From NCBI GenBank assembly GCA_949358305.1, contig OX442314.1:10285060-10349059 (forward strand): a stretch of 64,000 bases of DNA, read 5' to 3'. This document shows, in pieces, positions 43,118-55,100 of this stretch. The stretch comes from Strigamia acuminata (taxonomy: Eukaryota; Arthropoda; Chilopoda; Geophilomorpha; Linotaeniidae). Numbering within the stretch: position 1 is the stretch's first letter; the number at the start of each line of letters is the position of its first letter. The notes under the pieces were generated by a model. The model was given only the letters and a program-made list of their open reading frames with translations. It was not told the DNA's origin and did not search any database. A program made the position numbers and the translations under genes.

Positions 43118-46100
43118 TCAGACAATTCTTTCACTAAGAAAATTCCTGTGGAAATGTTTAAGTAGCCTTTGTCTCCTCCATTCATTGGGCAACAAATTCA
43201 AAGCCGCTAGCCCAAATTTTGTCGAAAGAGACCCGATAACATACGACTCTGCCGGTGATCTACACAACATGTGGTGATTCGGCATCACCTGAAGAAGTAA
43301 TTAGCGGTGATTATTGTGTTACTAATACTCGCCACTAGAGCGCGCTAGAAATACCGACTAGACTGACTAGTCTCGTGTTTCTGCGAACCTGCATAATCGG
43401 AAGGATTTGCATATGACGTCATTTCCGGTTAGTATATAACGCCGATACTTGACCGGAAACGACACTACAGTTACCACATTTCAGCAAGAGCACCATTTAC
43501 CTCACCTTTCAGGCCGTTTCACGGATTGATCGAGGACCGGTGCCCGCTGACCATCTCAACTGTACAACAGCCACATTTATTTAGCGTAGCCAATCTACGC
43601 TAGAATAAATATTCGAACGATATTCGTTTAATTCGCACGAGAAAGCGAATTCTCGCGTGTTCATAACAACACGTGGAAATACCCTAGACAACAAACATAG
43701 ACCACGCGTAGGACTAAACAATTGGATCCGCCATTGTTTAGCGGCAACTCGTATTCGCAGCCGAATCCGAGGACCAACACAGGAAACATCTTGACTTATA
43801 TTTGTATTAGTAAGCGTGTTTTAATAAAGCAGTATTTGAAATATATTGTATTCCCGAGTGTATTATTTATTATCTTTAACCACAAAGTCGAATCACGACA
43901 CGTGGGGGCCTGTCCGGGATAGATTTGCTAACCTTAAGACAATACTTTAAATAATAACCGGGATCTTTCGATCGATCATTATATCGTAAGAAATGACAAA
44001 AACTACCGCAGAAGATAGAAAAAGGCGTAACGACGAAAAGGATAGAAAAGAAGCCGAAGAAATCGAACGCCAAAAAGCGGAAGAAGCGAACCACGTGGAA
44101 CCAGAAGTCGAGACTAACTCGACTAAAGTTTCAACGGAATCATCAAGTGAAAGCCTTCCCCTTGCAAGACAACTTCCGTTTACGGGAGGCGAATTCGAAG
44201 GATCAGGAAGCTCTCACGAAGAAAACGGACTAAATAAATCGTTCGAAAACCCTCGATTCGGATTGAAAAGCCCAAGACCTGTCGAAAAGGATCCCAGTGA
44301 AATGGATCTAATGACTCTTCTAAATAAAGCGGCAAACACAAGTGCCGCAATGATCAACGAGGCTGCCCGCGCAGACCAAGCAAGAACAGTCGCGTTAGAG
44401 AAGAAGAAAAACGAATTGATGGAAGATTTAGCCAGAGAGCATCGCGAGAAATTAGCTGCCATGGAACAGAGCTTGGCACAAGAACACCAAGCTAAACAAA
44501 TGGCACTGGAGCGCGAGCTGGCTCGAGAATTGCTCGCGAAGCAGAAAATAATCGAACGAGAAATGGCAAAGGACTGCCAGATCCGGCCGCCAAGCAACGG
44601 GTTAAGCCAGCATTCGGAGCCAAACTCCGTACAGAGCTCCCCAGAACGGTCTCACACAGCTAAGGAGCTGGTAGCCAAAGCAATAGAAGTAACTCGGGTA
44701 GCTTGCGCACACGGCATCGAGATCGACCAGGACAAGGATCCCTACGCAGAGCTAAGCCGAGTAATCGACCTAGTAAATCAGAGGACTGAAAAACGATCGG
44801 CAGATAACACGGCCAGACGCGGAGAGAAACGACGTCGGGTCGGAGCAGATCGACAACAGTCCGAGACAGGCGGCGAAGCAACGTCAGACAGCGAAAGTAT
44901 CGACTCTCAAGCATCTCACGGCAGTATCCGAGTCAACGGACTAGATAGCATCTTGAACGAATCGGACGAAGTCAAAGGAGAACTGTACGAGGCGTTTATA
45001 CAAGATAGGAGGAATAATCAGGGCGCGCAATCATGGGCAATAAAAAACTCATTCGCAATGAAAACTGGCCAAACCAGTAATAACAACCCAGGCGACCCTA
45101 ACGCAGAACTAATCAGATGTATAAATCAGAAGAATCAAATACGCAACGAAGTAGGTCAAAATAAACTGGCCATGCCGACGCTCGAGGAGATTAACGCAGT
45201 TAAAAATCACCTCGAAAAGAAACACGCCGCCGAAGCGTATGCTGGGAGAGATTCCTACGTTTTTATCAAAAAAACGAACGAAGGCCTCACGGGGACCCGA
45301 CTGGACGATCTGATACCGCCCGGAACAAAGTTGAGCCAAACCTCCGCTCCAGAGAAAGCGAACCCAGATAACTCAACCATAGCGCAAGACCTCACGAATA
45401 ACCCGAACACCGCGGAATCATCAGGGAAAACGTCGTTCCAACACAATCAGTTCGGACTGACGGGCAACGGTACGCATTACCCAAGCCTCCCTTCCGACAA
45501 TCCACGATCATCACCGCTGCTTAGTGAGACTGACTCGCTAAGCAACCAACTACGGACGATGAGAGACGAACTCCTTCAGGCCATGGACCAAAAGCTTCAA
45601 CAAAGCCGTGGCCAAGAGACCGAGGAGGACGATCGAAGCGAAGGATTGTTGAAACGTTACTCCGCAGACCGATGGCTGTATTCTCGCAAGGATAACAACA
45701 TCAAGTGGACGACCCTGAGACTAATTAAGTTCGACGGATCCTGGAACGCCGGCAACTTGTTTTTGGACGAAGTCGCCCTGACGATTAATCGCTTAGGAGC
45801 GGAACCCGACGAAATGGTTGCACGCGGAATACCAGAAATGCTGATCAACCGGGCCCGAAACTGGTACGCTGATGTCCAACCCCGAAACTGGGAAGATTTC
45901 GTCATAAAGTTCCACAATCAATATGGCGAGACGAGCCAAGAAATCCAGAAAAGAGTAAGCTCTATGAAGCAAGCTCCCGGGGAAACTCTGAGGGAATACG
46001 TACAACGAGCCGACAGCCTGTTCCGTGAAATGGACAAACCATTTGACCAACACGCTCAGAAAGCTCTCTTCGAACAAGGACTAAACGAAACCGCAACCAA

Positions 46101-49100
46101 AGTCCTACGAGAAATGAACGCTCCTAAGGGGGATAATTTCAAAGCCATCCTAGCTTTCGTCGAGAAGAAACACACCGAAGTAAATGCTCGGTATAACGAA
46201 AATCTGACAAAAGAAGAGCGAGCTCTAGGAGTGGCCCGACAGCAACGAATACAGGAGCGCAGCATAGACTCCACTAAGCTGCTCCAATCGCGAAATTATC
46301 TAAACGGAAGTATAGAGCCACTCCCCTCAAAGAAAAACCAACAAGCTTCTAACCCTTTACCACCTCCGAGTAAGGCCTATCGCACGCAAACTAACGCCGC
46401 CGAGGAAAAGTCGGAAGACGAAGTAAGCGAAGACTCTGAGCAATTCTCGGAAAGCGATGAGGCTGACGAAGGTATCAACGATGTGGTACACGCAAACATG
46501 GGGAAGGAACTGGCGCCCAGCTACCGACCTCAGATGAAGTCCAGAAAATCGGAACACCACAACCCGAAAACAGAGGCGACTTCCGAGAAGAAGGACTACC
46601 CCAAAAAACCTTTTGAGCGGGAGGGAAAGAAGAAAAGCCCTTGTAATTTCTGTAACGAAGACGGCCACTGGCGTCAGGCCTGCCCAAAACTGGCAAAGAA
46701 AAAAGCCGACGACAAGGCCGCAGAGCGTGAGGAGCTAGTGAAATTGCTCGCGAAGGAACAAGACAAAATCTTGAAGGAACTCACCGCCAAACTCGACAGT
46801 ATGACAAAAAACTGGAACTCGCGGGCGGAACAAAAGTGATTCCACATCCGCTCGCGATAACTTCGAAAACGATGGACCTTACTCTGGTGGAAAAACAAAT
46901 TAAAGAAATGGAAAAATTGTTGGAATTCTTCGAGGAAGCTGCCAACGAGGAAGTCACAACTCCAACCAAAAAACGGAAATTCGAAATTAGAGACGAAGAC
47001 GGTATAGCCAACGCTTTCATGACTTTGCCGCTTGACCAAGGGGCCAATCCTCTTAAAAAGCGAATACTTCGTTGCAACCTATCAACAGAAGCGAAGAGCG
47101 TACTGGCTAAAATACCAGTCTCTTTCGGCAAAAAGGTGTTAATGGGACTACTCGACTCGGGAGCGGATCAGTCGTTTATCTCCACCGACTTATTCGAATC
47201 ACTCGAAGAAAAAATACAGAAAAAATTACGGGGAATGAACGAGAACATTCGAGTTCTTACAGCAGCGGGAGAAGTTAGAGCAGTGGGGACGTTATCAACC
47301 GATTTTGTATGGGAAGGAGGCACGATTAAGCATTTCTTCATCGTGTTACCAACCCGAGACACAATCCTGCTGATAGGAATGGATTTGATGGAACGGATGA
47401 ACATCCAGCCCAACCCAGTCACACGTTCGTGGAATTACATCGACAACCACGAGGACCCACGACTACCCATAATACCTCCGGAACTCCTAGACAAAGCTAA
47501 GGACGACGAGGAATGGGGAGGAGGCGAAATTAAGAAGTTCATCCAAGACTATAATTTTAAGTCGTTTAATACTATCCTCCAAGAGGAGAATTTAATACAT
47601 AATCTGGCCATGGACGCCAATCTTGGAGAAGAACAAACGAAACTCCTCGAGGAAATGCTCAAGAAGCACTCGAAGAACTTAAATAAAGATCCAGGAAAGA
47701 CTAGTTACGTAATGCACGAGATCGAATTGGTTACGGGAAAACCGGTGCGAGTACCTTTTAAAACTATGAATCCCCAAAAGAGACATATCGTAAGAACGAT
47801 GTGCAACGAGTTGCTCGAAAAAGGGATCGTGTCGCACGCCATCGGAGAATATGGAATGAGGATTGTCCTCGTCATGCGACCAGGCTCCGAACCGCGCCTC
47901 TGCATCGATTATAGACCTTTAAACGCCATAACCGTCATCGACCCCATCCAAATGCCGTCAATAGAAGCGATTCTACGGGAGCTCGCCCCATTTAACTGGG
48001 TCACGACCATGGACTTGTCCAAGGGTTACTGGCAGGTTGAATTGCGGGAAGAGGATAAAGAGAAAACAGCTTTTTGGGCACCACAGGGTCGACTGATGTT
48101 TAATGTAATGCCCTTCGGGTTAGTAAACGCACCCGCCACCTTTCAAAAACTAATAGAAAAAGTTCTCGGCGATGCCTTACACAAATACGCATGGGCTTAC
48201 CTCGATGATATAGTCATAGTCTCCCAAACTTTTGAAGACCACCTGATACACGTGAATGACGTCATGGAGCGACTCACAAAAGCCGGTCTAAACATTCATC
48301 CAGGGAAAAGTAAATTTTGCCGCAAAGAATTGGCATTCCTGGGTTACACAGTCGGAACAGGTGGCCTATCCATCGACCCGAAAAAGACCCAGGCGATTAG
48401 CCAGTTCCCCGCCCCGGAAGATGTAAAAGGAGTCCAACGTTTCATGGGCATGATGAATTTCTTCAATCGATTGCTCCCAAATTTGGCAGACGTCGCGGCA
48501 CCCATCACAGATCTGTTACGCAACGATAAAGATTTCGAGTGGACTGACCACTGCGAAACATCGTTTAACAAGATAAAACAAATGCTGATCGATGTAAAAC
48601 GAATTCCCCTACCAGATCTTAATCGAGAATTCACTCTTCACACCGACGCCAGTCGAATTGGCCTAGGTGCTGCGTTGCTTCAAAAGCATGACATCGACGG
48701 AGTAGTGTTAGAGGTCCCGACGATGTTCATCAGCCGGAAATTACAAGCAGCCGAAAAGAATTATAATGCGACAGAGTTAGAATGTCTAGCCGTCGTCTGG
48801 GCAATCCGAAAATTCAGACCATACCTGGAATTTACCAAGTTCAACGTACAAACTGACCACGAAGCACTAAAGTGGTTAATGGCGTTGAAGGAACCGTCCG
48901 GAAGAATGGCTCGCTGGCAGCTAGAATTAATGGCTTGTGACTTAATCATTGAATACCGACCCGGAAAATTCAACGTCGTGGCAGACGCCCTCTCACGAGC
49001 CCCAGCTTCAGACCCCGAAGACGAGACCGACTGCGGAGAGGACGACTCACGCCTCTTCTACTGTCCGAACCCCGTCCGAAAATGGGAATTTAAAAAGCTA

Positions 49101-52100
49101 AACGAATTACCCAAGGAGAAACTCGAGTCAGGAGACCAAAATTATTACAATTATTGGCTCCGAGCATACCAGTCTGTCAAGGACGCTCACCCAAATTACG
49201 AGCTAACGATAGAACCTCGAATCTCCGACAAGTACGTTCGAGCATTCGTCGCCCACGTAAGCAAGGGGACGAATAGTAAGCCGCCCACCAGGGACGAATT
49301 AATAGCCGCCCAGATGACAGACGACTTCTGTAAAACTTATCGAAACTTCATCACAGATAAAAAATTTCCCGACGAGAATTTCGACGAAATCCAACGCGAA
49401 GAATTCGAAAGAGAAGCCTCCACGTACTTAATCGAGGATGGACTTCTACTAAAACACCACCCGAATTTCCGCGATGATCTGACGGAGACGGGAACTTCGA
49501 TGAAAGTCGTTATACCCAGGAGTCTGCTGACAAGGTTTCTGTGGATGGTCCACGGACACCCGCTCGCCGGACATTCTGGAGTGGCCAGAACGATCTACCG
49601 AGCAAATCAACTTTATTTCTGGCCAAAAATGACCCGAGATATCGTTCGTTTTATTCATCACTGCCCCAGATGCCAAGCGTGCAAGCCGAGGACGCCCAAG
49701 AGCTACGAGAGAATCTCACTTGGCCCTTTCGCACCCTTCGATTGCTGGAGCGTGGATTTAATGGGCCCAAAGCCCACGTCATCCAATAAAAACAAATATA
49801 TATTAGTAATCATGGATGTCGCGACTGGATGGCCCGAACTCTTTCCAATGGAGAGACCAACTAAGCAAAAAATCATTCGATGTTTGTACGAAGTGGCGCT
49901 TCATTTTGGATTCCCTCGAAAATTAATCTCCGATAATGGACCACAATTCGCGTCAAATTTGTACAAAGACTTCTGTAAAAAATTCGACATCGAGACATCA
50001 TATACATCAACCTATAATCCACGGGCCAATCCCGTCGAAAGGTTAAATCGCGATATAAAATATGCACTAGCAATTTTCACCGATGTTCACTCCAGCTGGG
50101 ACGAATATCTTCGTGAAATTGCCTTCAGCATCCGCACAACGATCTCAAGGAACCGCAAATTTTCTCCCGCGTTTCTAAACTTCGCTCGGGAACTCAGAGT
50201 ACCCTGGGACCCACGAATACCGGAGGAAATACTGGAAATTGATCCTGAGAAGCCTCATATTTATGTCGACAGACTGGAGCAAATAATTTCGGCCACTTAT
50301 CAGCACATGATGTCACACATATTCGACATGAGAGATCGTATTAGCATTGCTGGAAAGGATCGGCCCTTCTGCAATTTTAAAGTCAATGACCTCGTCTGGA
50401 AAGACACACATATTCAGTCCAGCGCCAATAAGGGGGTCCACGCAGGCTTAGCAGACAAACGCGACGGCCCGTACGTCATACTCGAAGCCCACGGCGGAAA
50501 CGCTTTCAAGCTAAAAAGATTGGCAGACAACGTTAATTTTAGATCGATCCACGCCCGAGAATTAACTCCATACTTACCTGAGTTTCCTCAAGAGGCTTGG
50601 ACGGAATATCAGACGAAACCAGCGCAAAATCCAATTATTCGCGACATGTTTTTAGATGAACAAACTGGCCCAACCAATTTAGTTCAAGATGAGTCACACG
50701 AAGCGGCCGACGCCCCGGATGAGATTTCGGAGAGGGAGGAAATAGTCGAAGAATCTCCTAAAAAAGGAAAGCAATCAAACAAAAATAAGACTACAAGAAT
50801 CCTCAAACCTGATAAAATATACGGTATGCGTCGACACAAGCCAAACCCGTTCATAAAAGACGGGAAACTCGTCGGAAAACAAAAAGCGACTCCGGCCATT
50901 GTCTCAAACAATCGATAAAAACAACCACAGGGGGGACACCTGTTACGTCCCACAATGCGTCTTAATTGGCCAAACCAATCAAAGATGACATGAGACTAAT
51001 AGTTAACTTCTAACCCGACCCACATTTATCACTGTCATCTCCGACTAAGCGACGATCACCTCGAGGCAGCCGTAAATCAAAGTATCAAATTAATTTCCGA
51101 AAAATGAAAAGAAATGATTGGAAGAAAGAAATTGAACGGGCCGTAAACAACGCTTCCGAGGATGACGATGAAGATCAAGTGGATTTGTTACAAATCATTG
51201 TAAACAACGAAGAGGGAAATTGGGACGAACCCAATGAACCCGATGTCCAACCCGACGTAAGTAAAAAAAAAAATAGAAAAAATTCAAGTATCGATAATCA
51301 AAAATACGAAATAAGTTCGTGGACTGACCACAAACGAAAAAATAATTTAACTTTAAGTGACAAATTATCAAAATTAATCAAATACCGAAAGAAAAATTAA
51401 CTTCAAAACACGTGGTCGAAAAGCACATGGCCGACCATGACGCCATCTTGTGTTAGACGAAAGAATCTCTACAAAAATATGACAAATTAATCAACGATCC
51501 TAATATATTTATTAATATTCTAATATTTAGGACGGATATCGCACTACGTGGGGGCAAATCGACCCGAAAAGAGTTTCCGCAGGCAGCTTATGGCGCGAAG
51601 TAATCCCCATACTGTTCCGACAAGCGCTCGAAGAAGCGGTCGACTTTGAACCATGGAAAATTCGCCTTTTATTGTCCCGTGCGATCAGCCGCTACTGGTC
51701 CAGCCAGCAAACGTTGATCCACTACATGCCGCGCCAATATCAAGCAGCTTTACGGGCAGTTATCTCGAGAAATATGGACCCGCCAGCGCCAATCCCGAAT
51801 CCACTAATCCGAGCCGCCTTTCCTGACGACCAGCGAGGATGGGACGTTTACGAACAATGGCGCGACGCCGAAACAGATGAAGAAAAACACCAGATCCATA
51901 TGGCATATTACGAAGAAGTAAGGCGGACCGCACATGACGAGGTTTTCAATTATCTACAGCCGGACGGTTACTCGACCGAGGAAATCAGGTTTTGGCTCCT
52001 TCAGATCCGCGAAGACCGGCCCGACCGCCCAGATTGGAGACCGAGACACGGTTTCATCACCTCGCAACGAGCAATGCATCAATTGCATTTTTTGGGCTTC

Positions 52101-55100
52101 TTTGGTCGCAAACGCCAGAAAGCCGAGAAACGTCTCTCCAACGAGCACGACGAAGCAGGCTGCTCAGCGAAGAAACAATGCCTGGACAAGCCAAGCACTT
52201 CCAGCAGCGCGCAGAATAAGAAACCCGCGACAGAGAAACGCCTGGCCAAACCAAGCGCTCTCTCTCGCCTGGGAAAGACGGAGGCCCCACAAACATCGCG
52301 ATTTCAATCCAGGGACGCCCCGTCAACCAGCCGAAGAAGAGAAAATGTGCGCGAACGCCCCGACCGTCGAGAGGATCAACGCAGACGCGATAGGAACCAA
52401 GAAAATTGGGACGATTATCGTAGAAATTACTTCCGACGGCGGGAAGAAAACAAGGAATCCTGGAATAGACATCGAGAGGAGTTCCTACGCGAACGTGATG
52501 AGAAAGCCCGACGTGAACGAGAGAACCTCCGGTTACAGGACGAACGAAGAAGGAGAGGATCGGAGAGTCGCGCACGTTCATGGAAAGCGTATCGCGAAGA
52601 GGAATTACGACAGCGAGATAGGAGACGCTGTGAAGTCATCAAATCGATTTGGGACAGTCCCGAACCGATGAAGATTGACGACGAAGTGATTATCGACGAG
52701 GTCCCCGAGCAGAAGAAGATGTATACTCAGGCGGATCTCCTCGCGGTGGTTATGAAATACCAACAAATGCAGCCGAAACCAGTCTACCGCCCGACTCCCT
52801 CGACCGCCTCGAGTCTAGAGACGGCGCCAAGTGCTTTCATCAAGCCGGAACTCTCACAGACGAGAAGCGTAACATCCAGCGTCAGCCTCCCAAGCGCCTT
52901 TCGCAAGAAAGTGATAATCGGCGCACCGACACTGAGTTCTGAAGAACAACTCAGACATCGAGAAGCTCGCTTTGGACCGACCAAAGTCGAACCTCTCCCA
53001 ACTATCCCCGAAGCCTCAACTTCAACGAGAACTCCAATCGTTTGGGACAAGCCCGAACCGGAAAAATCAAGACGTCTGGTCAGATCTGTGCCTCAGCCAA
53101 CGACATCCACGGGACCCAATCCGATGTTGCCAGCCCCAGCAGCCATCCAAGCCTCGACTCCAATCAACCCTTCGGAGGTAACGTTGCAACAGTTTCTGGA
53201 GGTAACGACCGTGGAGCAAGCTAGAGCGCTTTTGTGCGAGATGGACTCCTACCAACAAAACGTGATCCAAAACGTCATCACGAACCTTCAGCGGATCTCA
53301 ATTGAATATACGCAGAACAAAAATCGGGATCATCCAAATTGGAATACGAGGATCGTGGTTGCCATTACCGACTTGATGTCGATTTTGCTGGCCGCCGCCA
53401 CCTTCCGAAACGCACGTGTTGCTGTAGCAGCCTGGATCGTGGTGGCCCACGAGGGTTTCCAAGTTCCGCCGGCTCTCGTAGACAGCTGGACACGTCTGGT
53501 GCCCTCTGCGGCAGTAATTCGAGCCCAAATGGTGGCCCAGGACCCGGATCCAGAGGCCTCCTACCAGAACGTTCGAGCGATAATTCAACGCTCGCTCCCG
53601 TCACCTTCGGCGGCCACGCCAACCGCAGAGACTCCGGTTCCCAGGGATCCGACGCCTCCTCCTCCGCCTCCGCCGAGGGAGAAGGGACCCTCCGAGCCAC
53701 TGGCCGAACCAGTCCCGCTCAAGAAGAAGGAACCCAAGAAAAAGATGCTCCTCCCAAAGTCGAGCAAGAAGGTTCCAAAGACGACAGAGCCTCAAATCGC
53801 CGCCAGACTCAGGATGTACTTCCCAGGGTTGTCCTTTACGAAGGACACGGAGGCAAAACTACTCCAGTCTCCAGATCGTGGCTATTCTCTTTACGTCTGG
53901 ATGAAGGACGCTATCGAAGCCGGAGCCGGAGGCGAGCGCTTCATCCAACATCAACGACTACTCCGAGCCCATCGCGCACCAACCAGCATCGCCGAGGCCC
54001 AAAGAATCCACCACACCAATCAAGGTATGTCGGCCTTCCTGCCACCAATTTGGGCCCACGAACGAACGGGAAATCCGCTGGAAGCGCCGGGACACCTACG
54101 TTTCTACTTGAATGAGAGCGAAGACCCCTCGGACTACTCTTCAAGACTGACCACATCTCCCAACCTGGACGAACCAAGTTCGGAAGATAAGCCGAGTTAT
54201 GCCGATAACTTGAAGAAATAAGTAATTAGAAATCGTGACGAGAAGACTGTCTTCTCCAAACTAGGAAATTATTATTATTCGTTTGCGTATCAATTATTTA
54301 AGAATGTAAAATATTTTATGCACCATTCATCATCATTTAAATAAAAAGATTATTTTATGATTAGATATTGTTCCTCCTTTTATTTAAGGGACCCCGATGA
54401 TTTATTCTCGGGGAGGGACGTGTGGTGATTCGGCATCACCTGAAGAAGTAATTAGCGGTGATTATTGTGTTACTAATACTCGCCACTAGAGCGCGCTAGA
54501 AATACCGACTAGACTGACTAGTCTCGTGTTTCTGCGAACCTGCATAATCGGAAGGATTTGCATATGACGTCATTTCCGGTTAGTATATAACGCCGATACT
54601 TGACCGGAAACGACACTACAGTTACCACATTTCAGCAAGAGCACCATTTACCTCACCTTTCAGGCCGTTTCACGGATTGATCGAGGACCGGTGCCCGCTG
54701 ACCATCTCAACTGTACAACAGCCACATTTATTTAGCGTAGCCAATCTACGCTAGAATAAATATTCGAACGATATTCGTTTAATTCGCACGAGAAAGCGAA
54801 TTCTCGCGTGTTCATAACAACACGTGGAAATACCCTAGACAACAAACATAGACCACGCGTAGGACTAAACAATTGGATCCGCCATTGTTTAGCGGCAACT
54901 CGTATTCGCAGCCGAATCCGAGGACCAACACAGGAAACATCTTGACTTATATTTGTATTAGTAAGCGTGTTTTAATAAAGCAGTATTTGAAATATATTGT
55001 ATTCCCGAGTGTATTATTTATTATCTTTAACCACAAAGTCGAATCACGACAAACATGGCCTCCTCCACATTAGCAACCAAAGAAACCAAAACGTTTGTGT

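Larger units (their letters stand above)
43270..55051 (+). mobile_element. Complete Ty3/gypsy LTR element 2 with gag, pol and spliced third ORF (11782 bp)
   Basis: Two 631-bp LTRs (43270-43900 and 54421-55051), identical by eye, beginning TGTGG and ending CGACA. The target duplication is AACA (43266-43269 and 55052-55055). A primer-binding site lies 2 bp after the 5' LTR and a purine tract (ctcggggagggacg, about 54407-54420) lies before the 3' LTR. Gag, pol and a third, spliced ORF are all open. All pol catalytic motifs are intact, so the element looks young and possibly active. It sits in the last coding exon of SDR2, on the opposite strand. Confidence 0.95.

Noticed and set aside
52057-52581. 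Minus-strand 174-codon frame and plus-strand 245- and 258-codon frames over element 2 ORF3
   Set aside because: Overlapping shadows of the 849-codon main frame, without family features.
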